DNA of 64,000 bases, taken from the NCBI RefSeq assembly GCF_003576455.2, contig NZ_CP032869.1, forward strand, positions 4,464,001-4,528,000, in the 5' to 3' direction. The translations under genes were made by a program, and so were the position numbers. The notes below the pieces were generated by a model. The model was not told the origin of the DNA. It did not search any database and saw nothing but the letters and a program-made list of their open reading frames with translations. Source of the DNA: Mucilaginibacter celer. Lineage in GTDB: Bacteria; Bacteroidota; Bacteroidia; Sphingobacteriales; Sphingobacteriaceae. Positions 53,259-62,903 of the stretch are shown piece by piece (the first letter of the stretch is position 1; every line of letters begins with the position of its first letter).

Positions 53259-54437
53259 CTACCTCAGCACCTCCCTGCTAATCACAATCTTCTGTATCTC
53301 GCTCGTCCCCTCGCCTATGGTACACAACTTGGCGTCCCGATAAAATTTCTCTACCGGGAAATCCTTGGTATAACCATATCCACCGAAAATCTGCACAGCC
53401 TCTGTAGCTGTACGTACAGCAGTTTCCGAAGCATAATACTTAGCCATAGCCGATTGCTTGCTCACCGGCAAGTGGCGGTTTTTCAAATCGGCGGCCTGCA
53501 TTACCAGTAGTTCGGCAGCTTCAATTTCGGTAGCCATATCTGCCAGTTTAAAGGCTATCCCTTGAAAATTGCTGATAGGCTGGCCAAACTGGTGGCGCTC
53601 TTTAGCATAGGCAACCGCCGCCTCGAAAGCACCTTTGGCTATTCCTAATGATAGGGCAGCTATTGAGATACGGCCGCCATCCAGCACAGCCATGGCCTGT
53701 TTAAAGCCTTCGCCCTCAACGCCCAGTAAATTTTCTTTAGGTACGCGGCAATTATCAAAAATAAGCTCGGTAGTTTCTGAAGCACGCATACCCAGTTTAT
53801 TCTCCTTTTTACCATGTGTAAAACCGGGAGTTCCCTTCTCAATCACCAAGGCCGAAATTCCATGCGAATCGCCTTTATGACCTGTGCGCACCATCACCAC
53901 CGCCACATTGCCCGATTTACCGTGGGTAATCCAGTTTTTTGATCCGTTCACCACATAATGGTCGCCATCCAACACAGCAGTAGTGTTCATGTGCAACGCG
54001 TCTGATCCGGTGTTGGCCTCGGTTAATCCCCAGGCACCAAGCCATTCGGCAGTGGCCAGTTTGGGCAGCCATTTATGCTTTTGCTCTTCGTTGCCAAAAG
54101 CAAGAATATGCCCTGTGCAAAGCGAGTTGTGTGCCGCAACCGATAAACCTATCGCACCGCAAACTTTAGCAATTTCGCTTATCACGGTAACATATTCAAA
54201 GTAGCCAAAGCCCGAGCCGCCGTATTGTTCGGGCACAAAAACGCCCATCATACCAAGCTCGCCAAGCTGCTTAAATAAATCTATCGGGAAGTGCTGGGCC
54301 TCGTCCCATTCCATTACATGAGGTTTAATATAGCGTTCGGCAAAATCGCGGGCCATCTGGCCTACCATCTGCTGGTTTTCGTTCATACCAAAATCATACC
54401 CGCCGTTTTGAGGGGTATCAGTTAACAAAGCATCCAT
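53259..54437 (-). CDS. Acyl-CoA dehydrogenase
   Basis: The 392-residue flavoenzyme oxidises acyl-CoA to trans-2-enoyl-CoA. It has AWGLTEANTGSDALHMNTTA (FAD-binding), VNGSKNWITHGKSG, LGMRASETTELIFDNCRVP and IFGGYGYTKDFPVEKFYRDAKLCTIGEGTSEIQKIVISREVL, with the catalytic Glu of the GEGTSEI block. Length matches short/branched-chain types. It stands alone next to a repeat-rich spacer, so the pathway partner genes are elsewhere. Confidence 0.94.
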   Translation of the reverse strand: MDALLTDTPQNGGYDFGMNENQQMVGQMARDFAERYIKPHVMEWDEAQHFPIDLFKQLGELGMMGVFVPEQYGGSGFGYFEYVTVISEIAKVCGAIGLSVAAHNSLCTGHILAFGNEEQKHKWLPKLATAEWLGAWGLTEANTGSDALHMNTTAVLDGDHYVVNGSKNWITHGKSGNVAVVMVRTGHKGDSHGISALVIEKGTPGFTHGKKENKLGMRASETTELIFDNCRVPKENLLGVEGEGFKQAMAVLDGGRISIAALSLGIAKGAFEAAVAYAKERHQFGQPISNFQGIAFKLADMATEIEAAELLVMQAADLKNRHLPVSKQSAMAKYYASETAVRTATEAVQIFGGYGYTKDFPVEKFYRDAKLCTIGEGTSEIQKIVISREVLR

Positions 54438-55310
54438 AATTTATAATTGGTTATTAACAAAATAACGTATAAAAAACGGGATTGGTTTGCTGTGCAATAC
54501 AGCCAAATAATGAACAGATTGGTATCTGGTATGAATTATAGGTTTAGTTTGGATAGGGTGGTTTTTGGGAGGGGAAATTGGTAGAAAATAATTTGTCTGA
54601 ATCAGAATTTACAGAATTTGAGAATTAGCAGAATGTTGTCTGAACTCGAATTTGGGGGAATTAAGTGAATTGACAGAATGCAGGGTAAGTTGTCTGAACC
54701 GGGATTTGGGAAGATTTTTAGGATTTATAGGATTCGTTTAGCTCATGTTAATCCCATAAATCATGGTTCAGAAAAAATCAACGTAATCAAGAAAATCAAC
54801 GGTTCAAAATATGGGCGTTGCCTGCGGCCGGGATAGAGGTTAGTGATTTGAGATCAGAGATTAGTATGCATCGACAAATTACATCACTTTCCCATAACTT
54901 ATCCCGGCAATACGCATTATCAAAATCTCCGCAAACAAAACTCCCGGCCTTTGCATAGTTAAAAGTCATGAAGCGAAGCCCCTTTTACTTTGCGTCTCAG
55001 CCTCTTTGCGATTTTAAAACTCTACAAGCGATAACCACCCAACTTTGCGTCTCCGCGCCTTTGCGTGCCTAATACTATACAAGCGATAGCTGCCCAGCTT
55101 TGCGCCTCAGCCTCTTTGCGATCTTAAAACTCCACAAGCAATAACCACCCAGCTTTGCGTCTCCGCGCCTTTGCGTGCCTAAAACTATACAAGCGATAGC
55201 CGCCCAGCTTTGCGCCTCAGCCTCTTTGCGATCTTAAAACTCTACAAGCGATAACCACCCAGCTTTGCGTCTCCGCGCCTTTGCGTGCCTAAAACTATAC
55301 AAGCGATAGC
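54438..55310. other. Large repeat-rich spacer between acyl-CoA dehydrogenase and apt
   Basis: About 870 bases without a gene. 54593-54772 holds three direct copies of a TTGTCTGAA-N-ATTT word and a closing inverted copy. 54988-55311 holds six 55-bp tandem units. The bases between (54780-54987) are low-complexity remnants. No open reading frame with family features is seen. Confidence 0.7.
54593..54772. repeat. TTGTCTGAA direct repeats closed by an inverted copy
   Basis: TTGTCTGAA-type words begin at 54593, 54636 and 54690. 54749-54772 reads as the reverse complement (AATCCCATAAATCATGGTTCAGA) of the third copy's surroundings. The pattern matches a type of dispersed intergenic repeat seen in many Bacteroidota; its function is unknown. 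Confidence 0.6.
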
Positions 55311-55311
55311 C
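54988..55311. repeat. Alternating 55-bp A/B tandem repeat (six half-units)
   Basis: Units start at 54988, 55043, 55098, 55153, 55208 and 55263, exactly 55 bases apart. A units read CTTTGCG(T/C)CTCAGCCTCTTTGCGAT and B units CTTTGCGTCTCCGCGCCTTTGCGTGC, so the true period is 110 bases repeated three times. Copies differ at few positions. The last unit ends at the apt stop codon. Confidence 0.9.
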
Positions 55312-55838
55312 TAATAATCAGCCAACACCACCAGCTTATCGCAAATAGGCGCAATCCGCTCCTTCCCATCCAAAAAGCCCAGCCCCACCACAAACGAAAA
55401 GCCGCAAACCACACCGCCCATCTCTTTAATTAACTCGCTGGCTGCAGTTACCGTCCCTCCGGTAGCTAACAAATCATCATGCAATAAAATATGTTGCCCC
55501 GGTTCAAAGGCATCGGTATGCATTTCGATAGTGGCTGTACCGTATTCAAGCTTATACGCTTTTTGTTTAATTGTAAATGGCAGCTTACCAGCCTTCCGTA
55601 CGGGCACAAATGGTACACCCAGGCGGGTAGCTAACGATAATCCAAATAAGAAACCACGGCTTTCCACGCCGGCCACAGCGTCAATCCGGATACCCTGCAA
55701 TTGCTCAACAAAGGCATCTACAATTTTTTCGCAAAGGGCAGGGTCCTTCAGTATCGGGGTAATATCTTTAAATACAATCCCCGGTTTAGGAAAATCAGGA
55801 ATATCGCGTATGGCTGCTTTAATTTGCTCGGCTATCAT
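55311..55838 (-). CDS. apt: Adenine phosphoribosyltransferase
   Basis: Apt salvages adenine to AMP using PRPP. The 175-residue protein has FKDITPILKDPALC near residue 23 and the PRPP-binding motif HILLHDDLLATGGTVTAASELI. The start overlaps the end of the comEA-like gene in an ATGA junction (55835-55838), so translation is coupled. The gene's stop codon abuts the 55-bp repeat array. Confidence 0.96.
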   Translation of the reverse strand: MIAEQIKAAIRDIPDFPKPGIVFKDITPILKDPALCEKIVDAFVEQLQGIRIDAVAGVESRGFLFGLSLATRLGVPFVPVRKAGKLPFTIKQKAYKLEYGTATIEMHTDAFEPGQHILLHDDLLATGGTVTAASELIKEMGGVVCGFSFVVGLGFLDGKERIAPICDKLVVLADY

Positions 55839-56704
55839 TTGAAAATTAAATAAGGCTCAATTTTACGTAAAATTTGGGCATTTAAGATGGCAATATTTTC
55901 CAGATCTTTTATAGAGTGGTAACTGCCGTGCTCATCGCGGTAAGCCACGATGGCATCCATCTGCTTAAAACTCAAATACGGAAAGCGCTTCAAATCATTA
56001 AACATAGCCCTGTTGATATTCACTTTTACAATCTGCCGGCTATCAACACTTACGCCATCTTTCATCTGGTTATACTTTCCCTCATCAATACCATAAACTT
56101 CCTTCAGTTGTTCTTTACTGTAAAACCCTCCTACCCGCTCCCGGTAATGAACAATGCGCCGGGCAAAAGCCGGACCAATCCCCCTGATCATGGTTAACCT
56201 TGCCGAGTCGGCACTATTAATCTCTATTACTTCGCCGGGTTTGGCTTTGTGAATGATGTAAGCCGGTCCATCCGGCAAATCAATATAAGGCTCAAGCCTT
56301 TTATAAGTTTCAGCATTGATGCTATACATTTTCTGTACATCGCCTTTGGTATAAAAGCGGCCGCCTTTTTCCTGGTAATGTTTAATTACCGTGGCCTGGT
56401 GTTGGCTCAATCCCATTTTCACCCAATCGGCAACAGTTAATTTATTGGGGTTAAAGTGAGTTATAAGCGGGTGTAGCACCGGGGCAGCCTTGCTTAATTC
56501 CGCGTCATCAGTATCAAAACCGGCATTTTTGGTTATCGTATTCGCCGCTTTATCAAAAGTGTTAAAGTTTATTGTCTTATCTTTGTGGTTTGCCTGATAG
56601 ATGTAGGGTGCCGCTAAAACCAAAGCAATTAAAATAATCAATACTACCATTCCGTTCCATTCTTTTTTGCTGATGGACAGGTAGTGTTTGATTTGCGGGA
56701 TCAT
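55835..56704 (-). CDS. ComEA-like helix-hairpin-helix protein
   Basis: The 289-residue protein has an N-terminal membrane segment (VVLIILIALVLAAPYIYQ, about residues 20-37) and several helix-hairpin-helix repeats: EINSADSARLTMIRGIGPAFARRIVHYRERVGG is the clearest, with others around residues 90-135 and 225-285. ComEA-type proteins bind DNA on the outer face of the membrane during uptake. Other competence genes are not nearby, so the function is likely DNA binding but not proven. Confidence 0.8.
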   Translation of the reverse strand: MIPQIKHYLSISKKEWNGMVVLIILIALVLAAPYIYQANHKDKTINFNTFDKAANTITKNAGFDTDDAELSKAAPVLHPLITHFNPNKLTVADWVKMGLSQHQATVIKHYQEKGGRFYTKGDVQKMYSINAETYKRLEPYIDLPDGPAYIIHKAKPGEVIEINSADSARLTMIRGIGPAFARRIVHYRERVGGFYSKEQLKEVYGIDEGKYNQMKDGVSVDSRQIVKVNINRAMFNDLKRFPYLSFKQMDAIVAYRDEHGSYHSIKDLENIAILNAQILRKIEPYLIFK

Positions 56705-56780
56705 TATAAAGGTTATCAGCTGTTAAATTAAATAAAAATTTAAGATATTTATTTGTTAAAACATACTGCTTATAAACAAT

Positions 56781-58535
56781 ATGAAAGTTATAACCACCGA
56801 AGAGTTTGCCAAAGCCACCAAACTGGATAAGCTGAAAATGCCGGGCCTGGCCGCTTTATTGATGGAGCTAATGAAAATAAACCAGGTTAACGACCTGTTT
56901 GCCCAGGCCCAACCCAAGCAAGGCCCCGATTTTGTGGACGCTATTTTAGAAGGCTGCGGCATCGACATTGAGTTTGACGAACGCGAACTGCGCAACATCC
57001 CTAAAGATGGCGCATTTATAGCCATTGCCAACCACCCCTACGGCGGTATTGAAGGCATGGTACTATTAAAAATATTATGCATGGCCCGTCCGGATTCGAA
57101 ACTGATGGCCAACTTCCTGCTTAAAAAGATCCCTAACCTGGCCGATTATTTTATAGCTGTAAACCCATTTGAGAACGTTGAGCATTCATCAAGCATCAGC
57201 GGCCTAAAAAACACTTTAGAGCTTTTAAGTAATGGCACGCCAATCGGTATATTCCCGGCTGGCGAGGTATCAACTTTTAAAGTAGAACAAAAACAGGTAA
57301 CCGACCGTATGTGGCACCCGGTTGTGGGTAAAATTATTGCTAAGGCCAAAGTACCGGTTGTGCCTATTTACTTCCATGGTAATAACGGGTTGTTGTTCAA
57401 CTTCCTGAGCTTGCTGCACCCGGCTTTGCGTACTGCCAAATTACCATCCGAGTTATTTAACAAGCATGGCCATACCATTAAACTACGCATCGGTAAACCA
57501 ATTGATGTAACCGATATTCCGGATTATACTAACAGTACTAAACTGCTTAATTTTTTACGCGCCCGAACCTATGCCTTGGGTACCGGTTTGGAAGAAGAGA
57601 AAAAGATTTTCAGTCCGCGTAACCTGTTTAAAATTAAGCGCGAAGCTGAAGATATTACGCCGGAGATTGACAGCACCATTTTAGATAAAGAGATTGAACC
57701 GCTGCGCGAAAATTATAAAGTGTGGACGGAGAAAAACTACGAGGTATTTATCGTACCAACCTCAACCATACCTAACGTGATCCGTGAAATAGGCAGGCTG
57801 CGCGAGATCACCTTCCGCGAAGTTGGCGAAGGTACCAACAAGGCTATCGACCTTGACGAGTACGATATTTATTATCACCACCTGTTTATCTGGGATTTTG
57901 AAGCAAAACGTATTGTTGGTGCTTACCGCATTGGTTTGGGCGACGAGATTTTTTACAGCGTTGGTAAAAAAGGATTCTACATCAACGAGCTGTTTAAGCT
58001 AAAAACCCAGTTTACACCTGTGCTGCGCCGCAGCCTTGAATTAGGCCGCTCATGGATCCGCAAGGAATACCAAACCAAACCACTCCCACTGTTTTTACTT
58101 TGGAAGGGCATTCTGAAATTCCTGATAGATAACCCGAGATACCGTTACCTGATTGGCCCGGTAAGTATCAGCAACTCATTCTCCAAATTTTCCAAATCGC
58201 TTATTGTTGATTATATCAACCGCAACCATTTTGATCATGAAATGGCGCAGTACGTTAAACCGCGCAAAAAATTCAAGGTTGATTTTGCCAAAATTGATAC
58301 CGACCTGCTCATGGCCGGCGAAGATACTTTTAAAGGCCTGGATAACCTGATATCAGAAGTGGAAACCCGCAATATGAAGGTACCGGTATTACTTCGCCAG
58401 TACATTGCCCTTAATGCCAAAATCATCAGCTTTAACATCGACCCTAAATTTGCCGATTGTTTGGATGGTTTCCTGGTGCTGGATCTGGAAAATGTGCCGC
58501 AGGATACTTTGGAAAAACTGGGAAGGAATTTGTAA
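56781..58535 (+). CDS. olsF: OlsF-like bifunctional acyltransferase (ornithine/amino-acid lipid synthesis)
   Basis: The 584-residue protein joins an N-terminal PlsC-type acyltransferase (residues about 40-260) and a C-terminal hemolysin-like GNAT N-acyltransferase (about 310-530). This order is that of OlsF in Serratia and Flavobacterium, which makes ornithine lipids by N- and then O-acylation. The PlsC motif is NHPYGGIEG, with Glu six positions after His instead of the usual HX4D, and GIFPAGEVS is the second block. Transcribed divergently from comEA with a 76-base gap. A terminator follows. Confidence 0.8.
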   Translation: MKVITTEEFAKATKLDKLKMPGLAALLMELMKINQVNDLFAQAQPKQGPDFVDAILEGCGIDIEFDERELRNIPKDGAFIAIANHPYGGIEGMVLLKILCMARPDSKLMANFLLKKIPNLADYFIAVNPFENVEHSSSISGLKNTLELLSNGTPIGIFPAGEVSTFKVEQKQVTDRMWHPVVGKIIAKAKVPVVPIYFHGNNGLLFNFLSLLHPALRTAKLPSELFNKHGHTIKLRIGKPIDVTDIPDYTNSTKLLNFLRARTYALGTGLEEEKKIFSPRNLFKIKREAEDITPEIDSTILDKEIEPLRENYKVWTEKNYEVFIVPTSTIPNVIREIGRLREITFREVGEGTNKAIDLDEYDIYYHHLFIWDFEAKRIVGAYRIGLGDEIFYSVGKKGFYINELFKLKTQFTPVLRRSLELGRSWIRKEYQTKPLPLFLLWKGILKFLIDNPRYRYLIGPVSISNSFSKFSKSLIVDYINRNHFDHEMAQYVKPRKKFKVDFAKIDTDLLMAGEDTFKGLDNLISEVETRNMKVPVLLRQYIALNAKIISFNIDPKFADCLDGFLVLDLENVPQDTLEKLGRNL

Positions 58536-58555
58536 ATAAAGATATCTTTTAATAA

Positions 58556-58587
58556 GAAAAAGGAGAAGTTGTTAAACTCTCCTTTTT
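58556..58587 (+). terminator. Terminator after olsF-like gene
   Basis: A 10-bp stem AAAAAGGAGA / TCTCCTTTTT with a short loop, directly after the stop and ending in a T run on the plus strand. Confidence 0.75.
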
Positions 58588-58602
58588 GGCTCTACACAGT
58601 AC

Positions 58603-58634
58603 AAAAAACGCCCCCGATAATATCGGGGGCGTTT
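58603..58634 (-). terminator. Terminator after TonB-dependent receptor
   Basis: A near-palindromic GC-rich stem (AACGCCCCCGAT and complement, AATA loop) followed by six T on the minus strand. It lies 36 bases beyond the receptor's stop. Confidence 0.88.
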
Positions 58635-58669
58635 CACGTTTAATCTTAACATTGTTTGTTTTACAATAA

Positions 58670-61600
58670 TTACCAGCTGTAACGTAAACCAAACTGCATT
58701 TGCCAGCGTGAGGCGAACAAATCAACTGAGTATGGAATACCCGGGTTGGTGAAGTTGTAAGTTGGGTATGAAGCAACGTTACCATCTTTAACAAAGGTTG
58801 GGCCGCCAGATGCTCCAGGCAATTTGCTTACCGGTGTTAAACCAACGCTTGCTGATGAGTTGAAGGTATTTGCTGAGAAATAATACTGACCCCATTTTTT
58901 GTTCAACAGGTTGGTAAGGTTGATGATATCATAAGTAAATGTTAACATCTGTTTGTGCTTACCATTACCAAATTTAAAATCCTGAGTGAAACGGAAATCT
59001 AATTGGTTATTCCATGGAGTGAAAGCAGCATTACGCTCGGTAAATTTACCACGACGTGAGCTTAAGTATTTGTCGCCATCAATGTAAGCGTCAAATTCTG
59101 CTACTTGTTGAGCGGCAGTTTTTACCACAACACCACTTTTTACCTGATCAACTATAAAGTTAGCTGTTTCGCCTTTGTTAGGAATATAAGCTAAACTTAA
59201 TTGCTGGCCTGTTCCGTCGATAGCTTTTGGATAAGTATCCCATGTATATGGGTTACCGCTTTGCGCGCTAAAGAAGAATGAGAAGTTAGCGGTGTAGTTA
59301 TGACCAGCATCCCAATCATGTTTAAAGTTTACGTTTGATACGATGCGGTGACGGATATCAAAGTTCGAATTTGCTAAACCCGGGTTGTTAGGATTTAAAG
59401 CCTGGTTTAACTGCCAGTTTGACTCCATCGAGTTACGGATACCGTTGGTAACATCTTTAGAGTGACCATAGGTATAAGCAACCGACGCGTTTAAAGCACT
59501 TTGTGGATTGAACTGGGTAAATTTAGATACCTGTACAGTCGCACTGTAACGATAACCTTCGTTGGTGTTTGATAACAGGTAAGCATTGGTATAATTCGAA
59601 TTTATTTTTTTATTAATAAATATCGGCTGTAGGTGTTGCGTATCATAAGGATAATAAGTTACACTATCCTTAGTGTTTACCTGCTGAAATTTCAAGTCGT
59701 GAATAACTTTGGTATAGATACCTTCAGCTGTAAATTTCCACTGGTCATCAGTAGTATAGTCAACAGCTAAACTGCTTCTCCAAACTTGTGGCATTTTGAA
59801 GTTATTGTCAATCATATCCACCTGGGTGGCACCGCTGGCAGAAGTGTTAAAGTTTTGTTGTTGATTAACATAATTTAATCCGCCGTTTGGAGATGCTTGC
59901 ACCGGATTAGTTCCAGCTTTCTGAACCGGCGGATTTGCGTCATAAGCACCATAAGTAGCACCGTTATTATAGAACGCGTAACCAAACCATGCAAAAGGAA
60001 CACGACCTGTAAAGAAACCGCTACCACCACGTAAAATAACGCTTTGATCGCCGTTAGCATCATAGTTAAATGATACACGTGGGTTCCACTCTATGTTACT
60101 CAGGTAATTTTGTTTGATATCTCTTGGCTTGGTATAGGTGTAGGTAGTGCCGTAGTTTGGATCAACCGGAGCATTGGTTGTTTTATCGCTCAATGGTTGT
60201 TTATTAGGCACTCCAGCGTAATCAGCGCGTAGAGCTACAGTCAATTTGAAATTATCAGATAACTGAATTTCGTCCTGGCCATATAAGCTCAACAGGTTAA
60301 CTTTAAACTTAGCAGATGGATTAGCTAAGATATAATCACGTGTGTTGTTAGTGTAATTAAAGTTAGTACGTACACGTGATGGGTTATTGTTAACAAAATC
60401 TTCAATGCTGTTATAAGCTACACGACCATTCCATGCGTTAACAAAATTATAAGTAATGTTGTAAAACTCGTTGTGTGTACCAAAAGTGAACGTGTGTTTG
60501 CCTTTAACCAAGGTTAGGTTATCAGTAAACTCAGCAGTTTTCTGATGCATATCAAAAATCGAAGCCTCGCGGTCGGTACCCATAAAGATAGTTGTACCGG
60601 TACCGCGGCCTGTAATCTCGATTTGCGGTAATGACGGATCTGAGTTAGGGTCACGATAATCGTGAACTGCTGAATAACCAAGCACTAAGCTATTGCTTAA
60701 GCTATTGTTAAACCTTGATTTTAATTCTGCAACAGTTGAAGTTGAGTTATTATGTGAAGTGTAATCAATACCGCTGAAACGGAAGTTTTGCTGATCGCGC
60801 TCTAAGTTAGTAGCTTTTGAGGTGATGGTATTGTTACGGATGGTTAACTGGTTGTGATCATCAATATTCCAATCCAAACGGTTAAAGAATTTGTTTGAAT
60901 TAGAGAAGATGGTAGTGTTATTATAAGTCCCTGGATCGATACCGCCTGTAAATGATTTAAACGCGGCAACCAATTTATCACCATCGGCCTGGCTCAGGAT
61001 ATTGGCTGCACCATTGTGATCTAAACCACGGATAACAGGATCCTGCCTGCGGGCGATCTCCTCGTTGGTAAAGAAGAATAATTTGTTTTTAATGATTGGG
61101 AAACCTAAACGGATACCAGTTTGGTAATCATGAAAATCGTTCAGTTTTGAACCGTCGCCACCTAACGCAGCTTTAGCATTGTTAGCGCCAACCATGAATG
61201 AACCACGACCGTAACCATAAACAGCACCGGTAAAATCATTTGTACCGCTACGGGTTACAGCGTTGATACTACCACCTAATACGTTACCAATTTTGATATC
61301 GTAAGGAGCAACATAAACCTGAATATCCTGAATAGCGTCTAACGAGATTGGGCTTGTACGGGTACTGCTACCTACCTGGCCCGAAGCATTGTTCTGGCCA
61401 CCTAATGAAGGGCTGAAACCGATAGCATCATTATTGATAGCACCGTCTAAGGTTACGTTATTGTAACGGTAGTTGGTACCCTGAAACGAGTTGTTATTGC
61501 TTTGAGGAGTGTTACGGGTTAAATCCTGCAAGCTGCGGTTAATTGATGGCGCAGTACGGATCTGGTTTTGGTTGATACGGGTACTTGCACCTGTTTTAGT

Positions 61601-61978
61601 TGGACCGGCAGACGCCCTAACTTTAACTTCCTGCAGGGTAGTAGTTTCGTCCTGCAATACGAAGTTGAAAGTAGCGTTACCTAATTGTAAGGTAATATCG
61701 CTGCGTTCGTCTTTTTTGTAACCAACAAAAGAAGCGCTGATGGTGTAAGGGCCACCGGCGTTGATGTTGTTTACCGAATAACGGCCTTCGGCATTGGTTT
61801 GAGCGCCGTACCTGGTGCCCGTGCTGGTATTAACCACAGAAATGGTTACTCCCGGAAGTGAAGCACCTTTCTGATCTGTTACTTTACCGGTAAGTACCGA
61901 GGTGGTAATCTGGGCGTTGGCAACGCCGGCAACCCCGATAATCATCAGTGTTAAAATAATAAAGTAGAGCTTTTTCAT
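58670..61978 (-). CDS. TonB-dependent outer-membrane receptor (Oar-like)
   Basis: I choose the ATG at 61978, which gives a clear signal peptide (MKKLYFIILTLMIIGVAGVANA) and 1102 residues. A CarboxypepD_reg-like domain follows (LTGKVTDQKGASLPGVTISVVNTSTGTRYGAQTNAEGRYSVNNI), then a plug (QIRTAPSINRSLQDLTRNTPQ) and a large beta-barrel ending in the aromatic FGLRYSW. This layout is that of Oar-type receptors. No SusD partner gene lies next to it. The ligand is unknown. Confidence 0.9.
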   Translation of the reverse strand: MKKLYFIILTLMIIGVAGVANAQITTSVLTGKVTDQKGASLPGVTISVVNTSTGTRYGAQTNAEGRYSVNNINAGGPYTISASFVGYKKDERSDITLQLGNATFNFVLQDETTTLQEVKVRASAGPTKTGASTRINQNQIRTAPSINRSLQDLTRNTPQSNNNSFQGTNYRYNNVTLDGAINNDAIGFSPSLGGQNNASGQVGSSTRTSPISLDAIQDIQVYVAPYDIKIGNVLGGSINAVTRSGTNDFTGAVYGYGRGSFMVGANNAKAALGGDGSKLNDFHDYQTGIRLGFPIIKNKLFFFTNEEIARRQDPVIRGLDHNGAANILSQADGDKLVAAFKSFTGGIDPGTYNNTTIFSNSNKFFNRLDWNIDDHNQLTIRNNTITSKATNLERDQQNFRFSGIDYTSHNNSTSTVAELKSRFNNSLSNSLVLGYSAVHDYRDPNSDPSLPQIEITGRGTGTTIFMGTDREASIFDMHQKTAEFTDNLTLVKGKHTFTFGTHNEFYNITYNFVNAWNGRVAYNSIEDFVNNNPSRVRTNFNYTNNTRDYILANPSAKFKVNLLSLYGQDEIQLSDNFKLTVALRADYAGVPNKQPLSDKTTNAPVDPNYGTTYTYTKPRDIKQNYLSNIEWNPRVSFNYDANGDQSVILRGGSGFFTGRVPFAWFGYAFYNNGATYGAYDANPPVQKAGTNPVQASPNGGLNYVNQQQNFNTSASGATQVDMIDNNFKMPQVWRSSLAVDYTTDDQWKFTAEGIYTKVIHDLKFQQVNTKDSVTYYPYDTQHLQPIFINKKINSNYTNAYLLSNTNEGYRYSATVQVSKFTQFNPQSALNASVAYTYGHSKDVTNGIRNSMESNWQLNQALNPNNPGLANSNFDIRHRIVSNVNFKHDWDAGHNYTANFSFFFSAQSGNPYTWDTYPKAIDGTGQQLSLAYIPNKGETANFIVDQVKSGVVVKTAAQQVAEFDAYIDGDKYLSSRRGKFTERNAAFTPWNNQLDFRFTQDFKFGNGKHKQMLTFTYDIINLTNLLNKKWGQYYFSANTFNSSASVGLTPVSKLPGASGGPTFVKDGNVASYPTYNFTNPGIPYSVDLFASRWQMQFGLRYSW

Positions 61979-62289
61979 TTGTGATTTTTTGATGCACAAA
62001 GGTGCCCAGACAATGTTAAGTTTATATTAACATGAGATTATTATATTAACAACTGCTTAATGTTTTCTTTTTTCCTTAACATTAGACATTTAACATACAA
62101 TTAAAAATCACTGATTATCAATCAATTAAAAACAAACACCAAACAAGAATGTTAATTTTTCATTTATCATTGATTGCAGCATGCCCAACAAACATGACCC
62201 TGTATTGAATAAACAGGCCTATTTATTGCCGGTAATAAATGCCTTAAAAATTGTGGTTTTAATAGATATTTAATACAGAGTGGCTAATG
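61979..62289. other. Spacer upstream of the TonB-dependent receptor
   Basis: About 310 AT-rich bases without a gene. CACCTTTG on the minus strand near 61995-62002 is a one-mismatch -7 candidate, without a supporting -33 element. It also lies beyond the 3' end of the DUF962 gene. Confidence 0.5.
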
Positions 62290-62838
62290 TCAATTTTTGA
62301 TTCTCAGCTTATTAAGTAATTGATTTAGAAGGTATGCGGGTGCAATGATCAACGATTTGATATTAAGCCTGTTTTGAGCATAAGTATTTTCGCGCGAGTT
62401 GCCTATTAATAAAGCTGATAATGAGGGGATAAATATCGATAAACACAGCGCCGGCATGGCCGGTCCGCCGGTTTGTTGCCAGGTAATCAGTTCCATAATA
62501 CCATAGCTAAAGCCCAATAAAATAAACAGGATAAAGTACGAGATAATAGGCGAAAGCCTGAGGTAATAATAAATGGCAATGGCTATTACAAACGACGCCC
62601 AGTTAAAGTAACCATTATAAATACCTAAAAACGGAAGGTGCGGGAAAGGGATAGCCCAGATCAACCCAAATAAACTAAATGCCAACAAGGGAATGCAAAA
62701 ATAATGGATGCCGATATTCACCGGGTCCTGATGACCGGCTGCATATTCACGGAAATAACGATCAACCGGGCGCTCATCAATATTAACTGTTGTTTTAGCA
62801 GCCGGTTTGTTTTTGGTGTTGGATGTTTTTGTTGCCAC
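62290..62838 (-). CDS. DUF962/Mpo1-like membrane protein
   Basis: The 182-residue protein has the DUF962 signature DRYFREYAAGHQDPVNIGIHYFCIPLLAFSLFGLIW and four hydrophobic segments. Yeast Mpo1 of this family is a dioxygenase of 2-hydroxy fatty acids using conserved His residues (AGHQ, GIHYFC here). The start is GTG (62836-62838). A minus-strand TACTTTTG lies only 4 bases upstream, so the mRNA could be leaderless. The N-terminal 20 residues are basic. Confidence 0.8.
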   Translation of the reverse strand: MATKTSNTKNKPAAKTTVNIDERPVDRYFREYAAGHQDPVNIGIHYFCIPLLAFSLFGLIWAIPFPHLPFLGIYNGYFNWASFVIAIAIYYYLRLSPIISYFILFILLGFSYGIMELITWQQTGGPAMPALCLSIFIPSLSALLIGNSRENTYAQNRLNIKSLIIAPAYLLNQLLNKLRIKN

Positions 62839-62849
62839 GGTACAAAAGT

Positions 62850-62884
62850 AAAAACCCTTTCAAATTTTAGGTCGAAAGGGTTTT
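62850..62884 (-). terminator. Terminator after rny
   Basis: A perfect 11-bp stem AAAACCCTTTC / GAAAGGGTTTT with a 12-base loop and five T following on the minus strand. It lies 20 bases after the rny stop and just upstream of the DUF962 start. Confidence 0.85.
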
Positions 62885-62903
62885 ATTTAATTTTTATGTT
62901 TGA

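Noticed and set aside
54988..55311. The 55-bp tandem repeat as a CRISPR array
   Set aside because: Units are contiguous with no unique spacers between repeats, and no cas genes are in the window.
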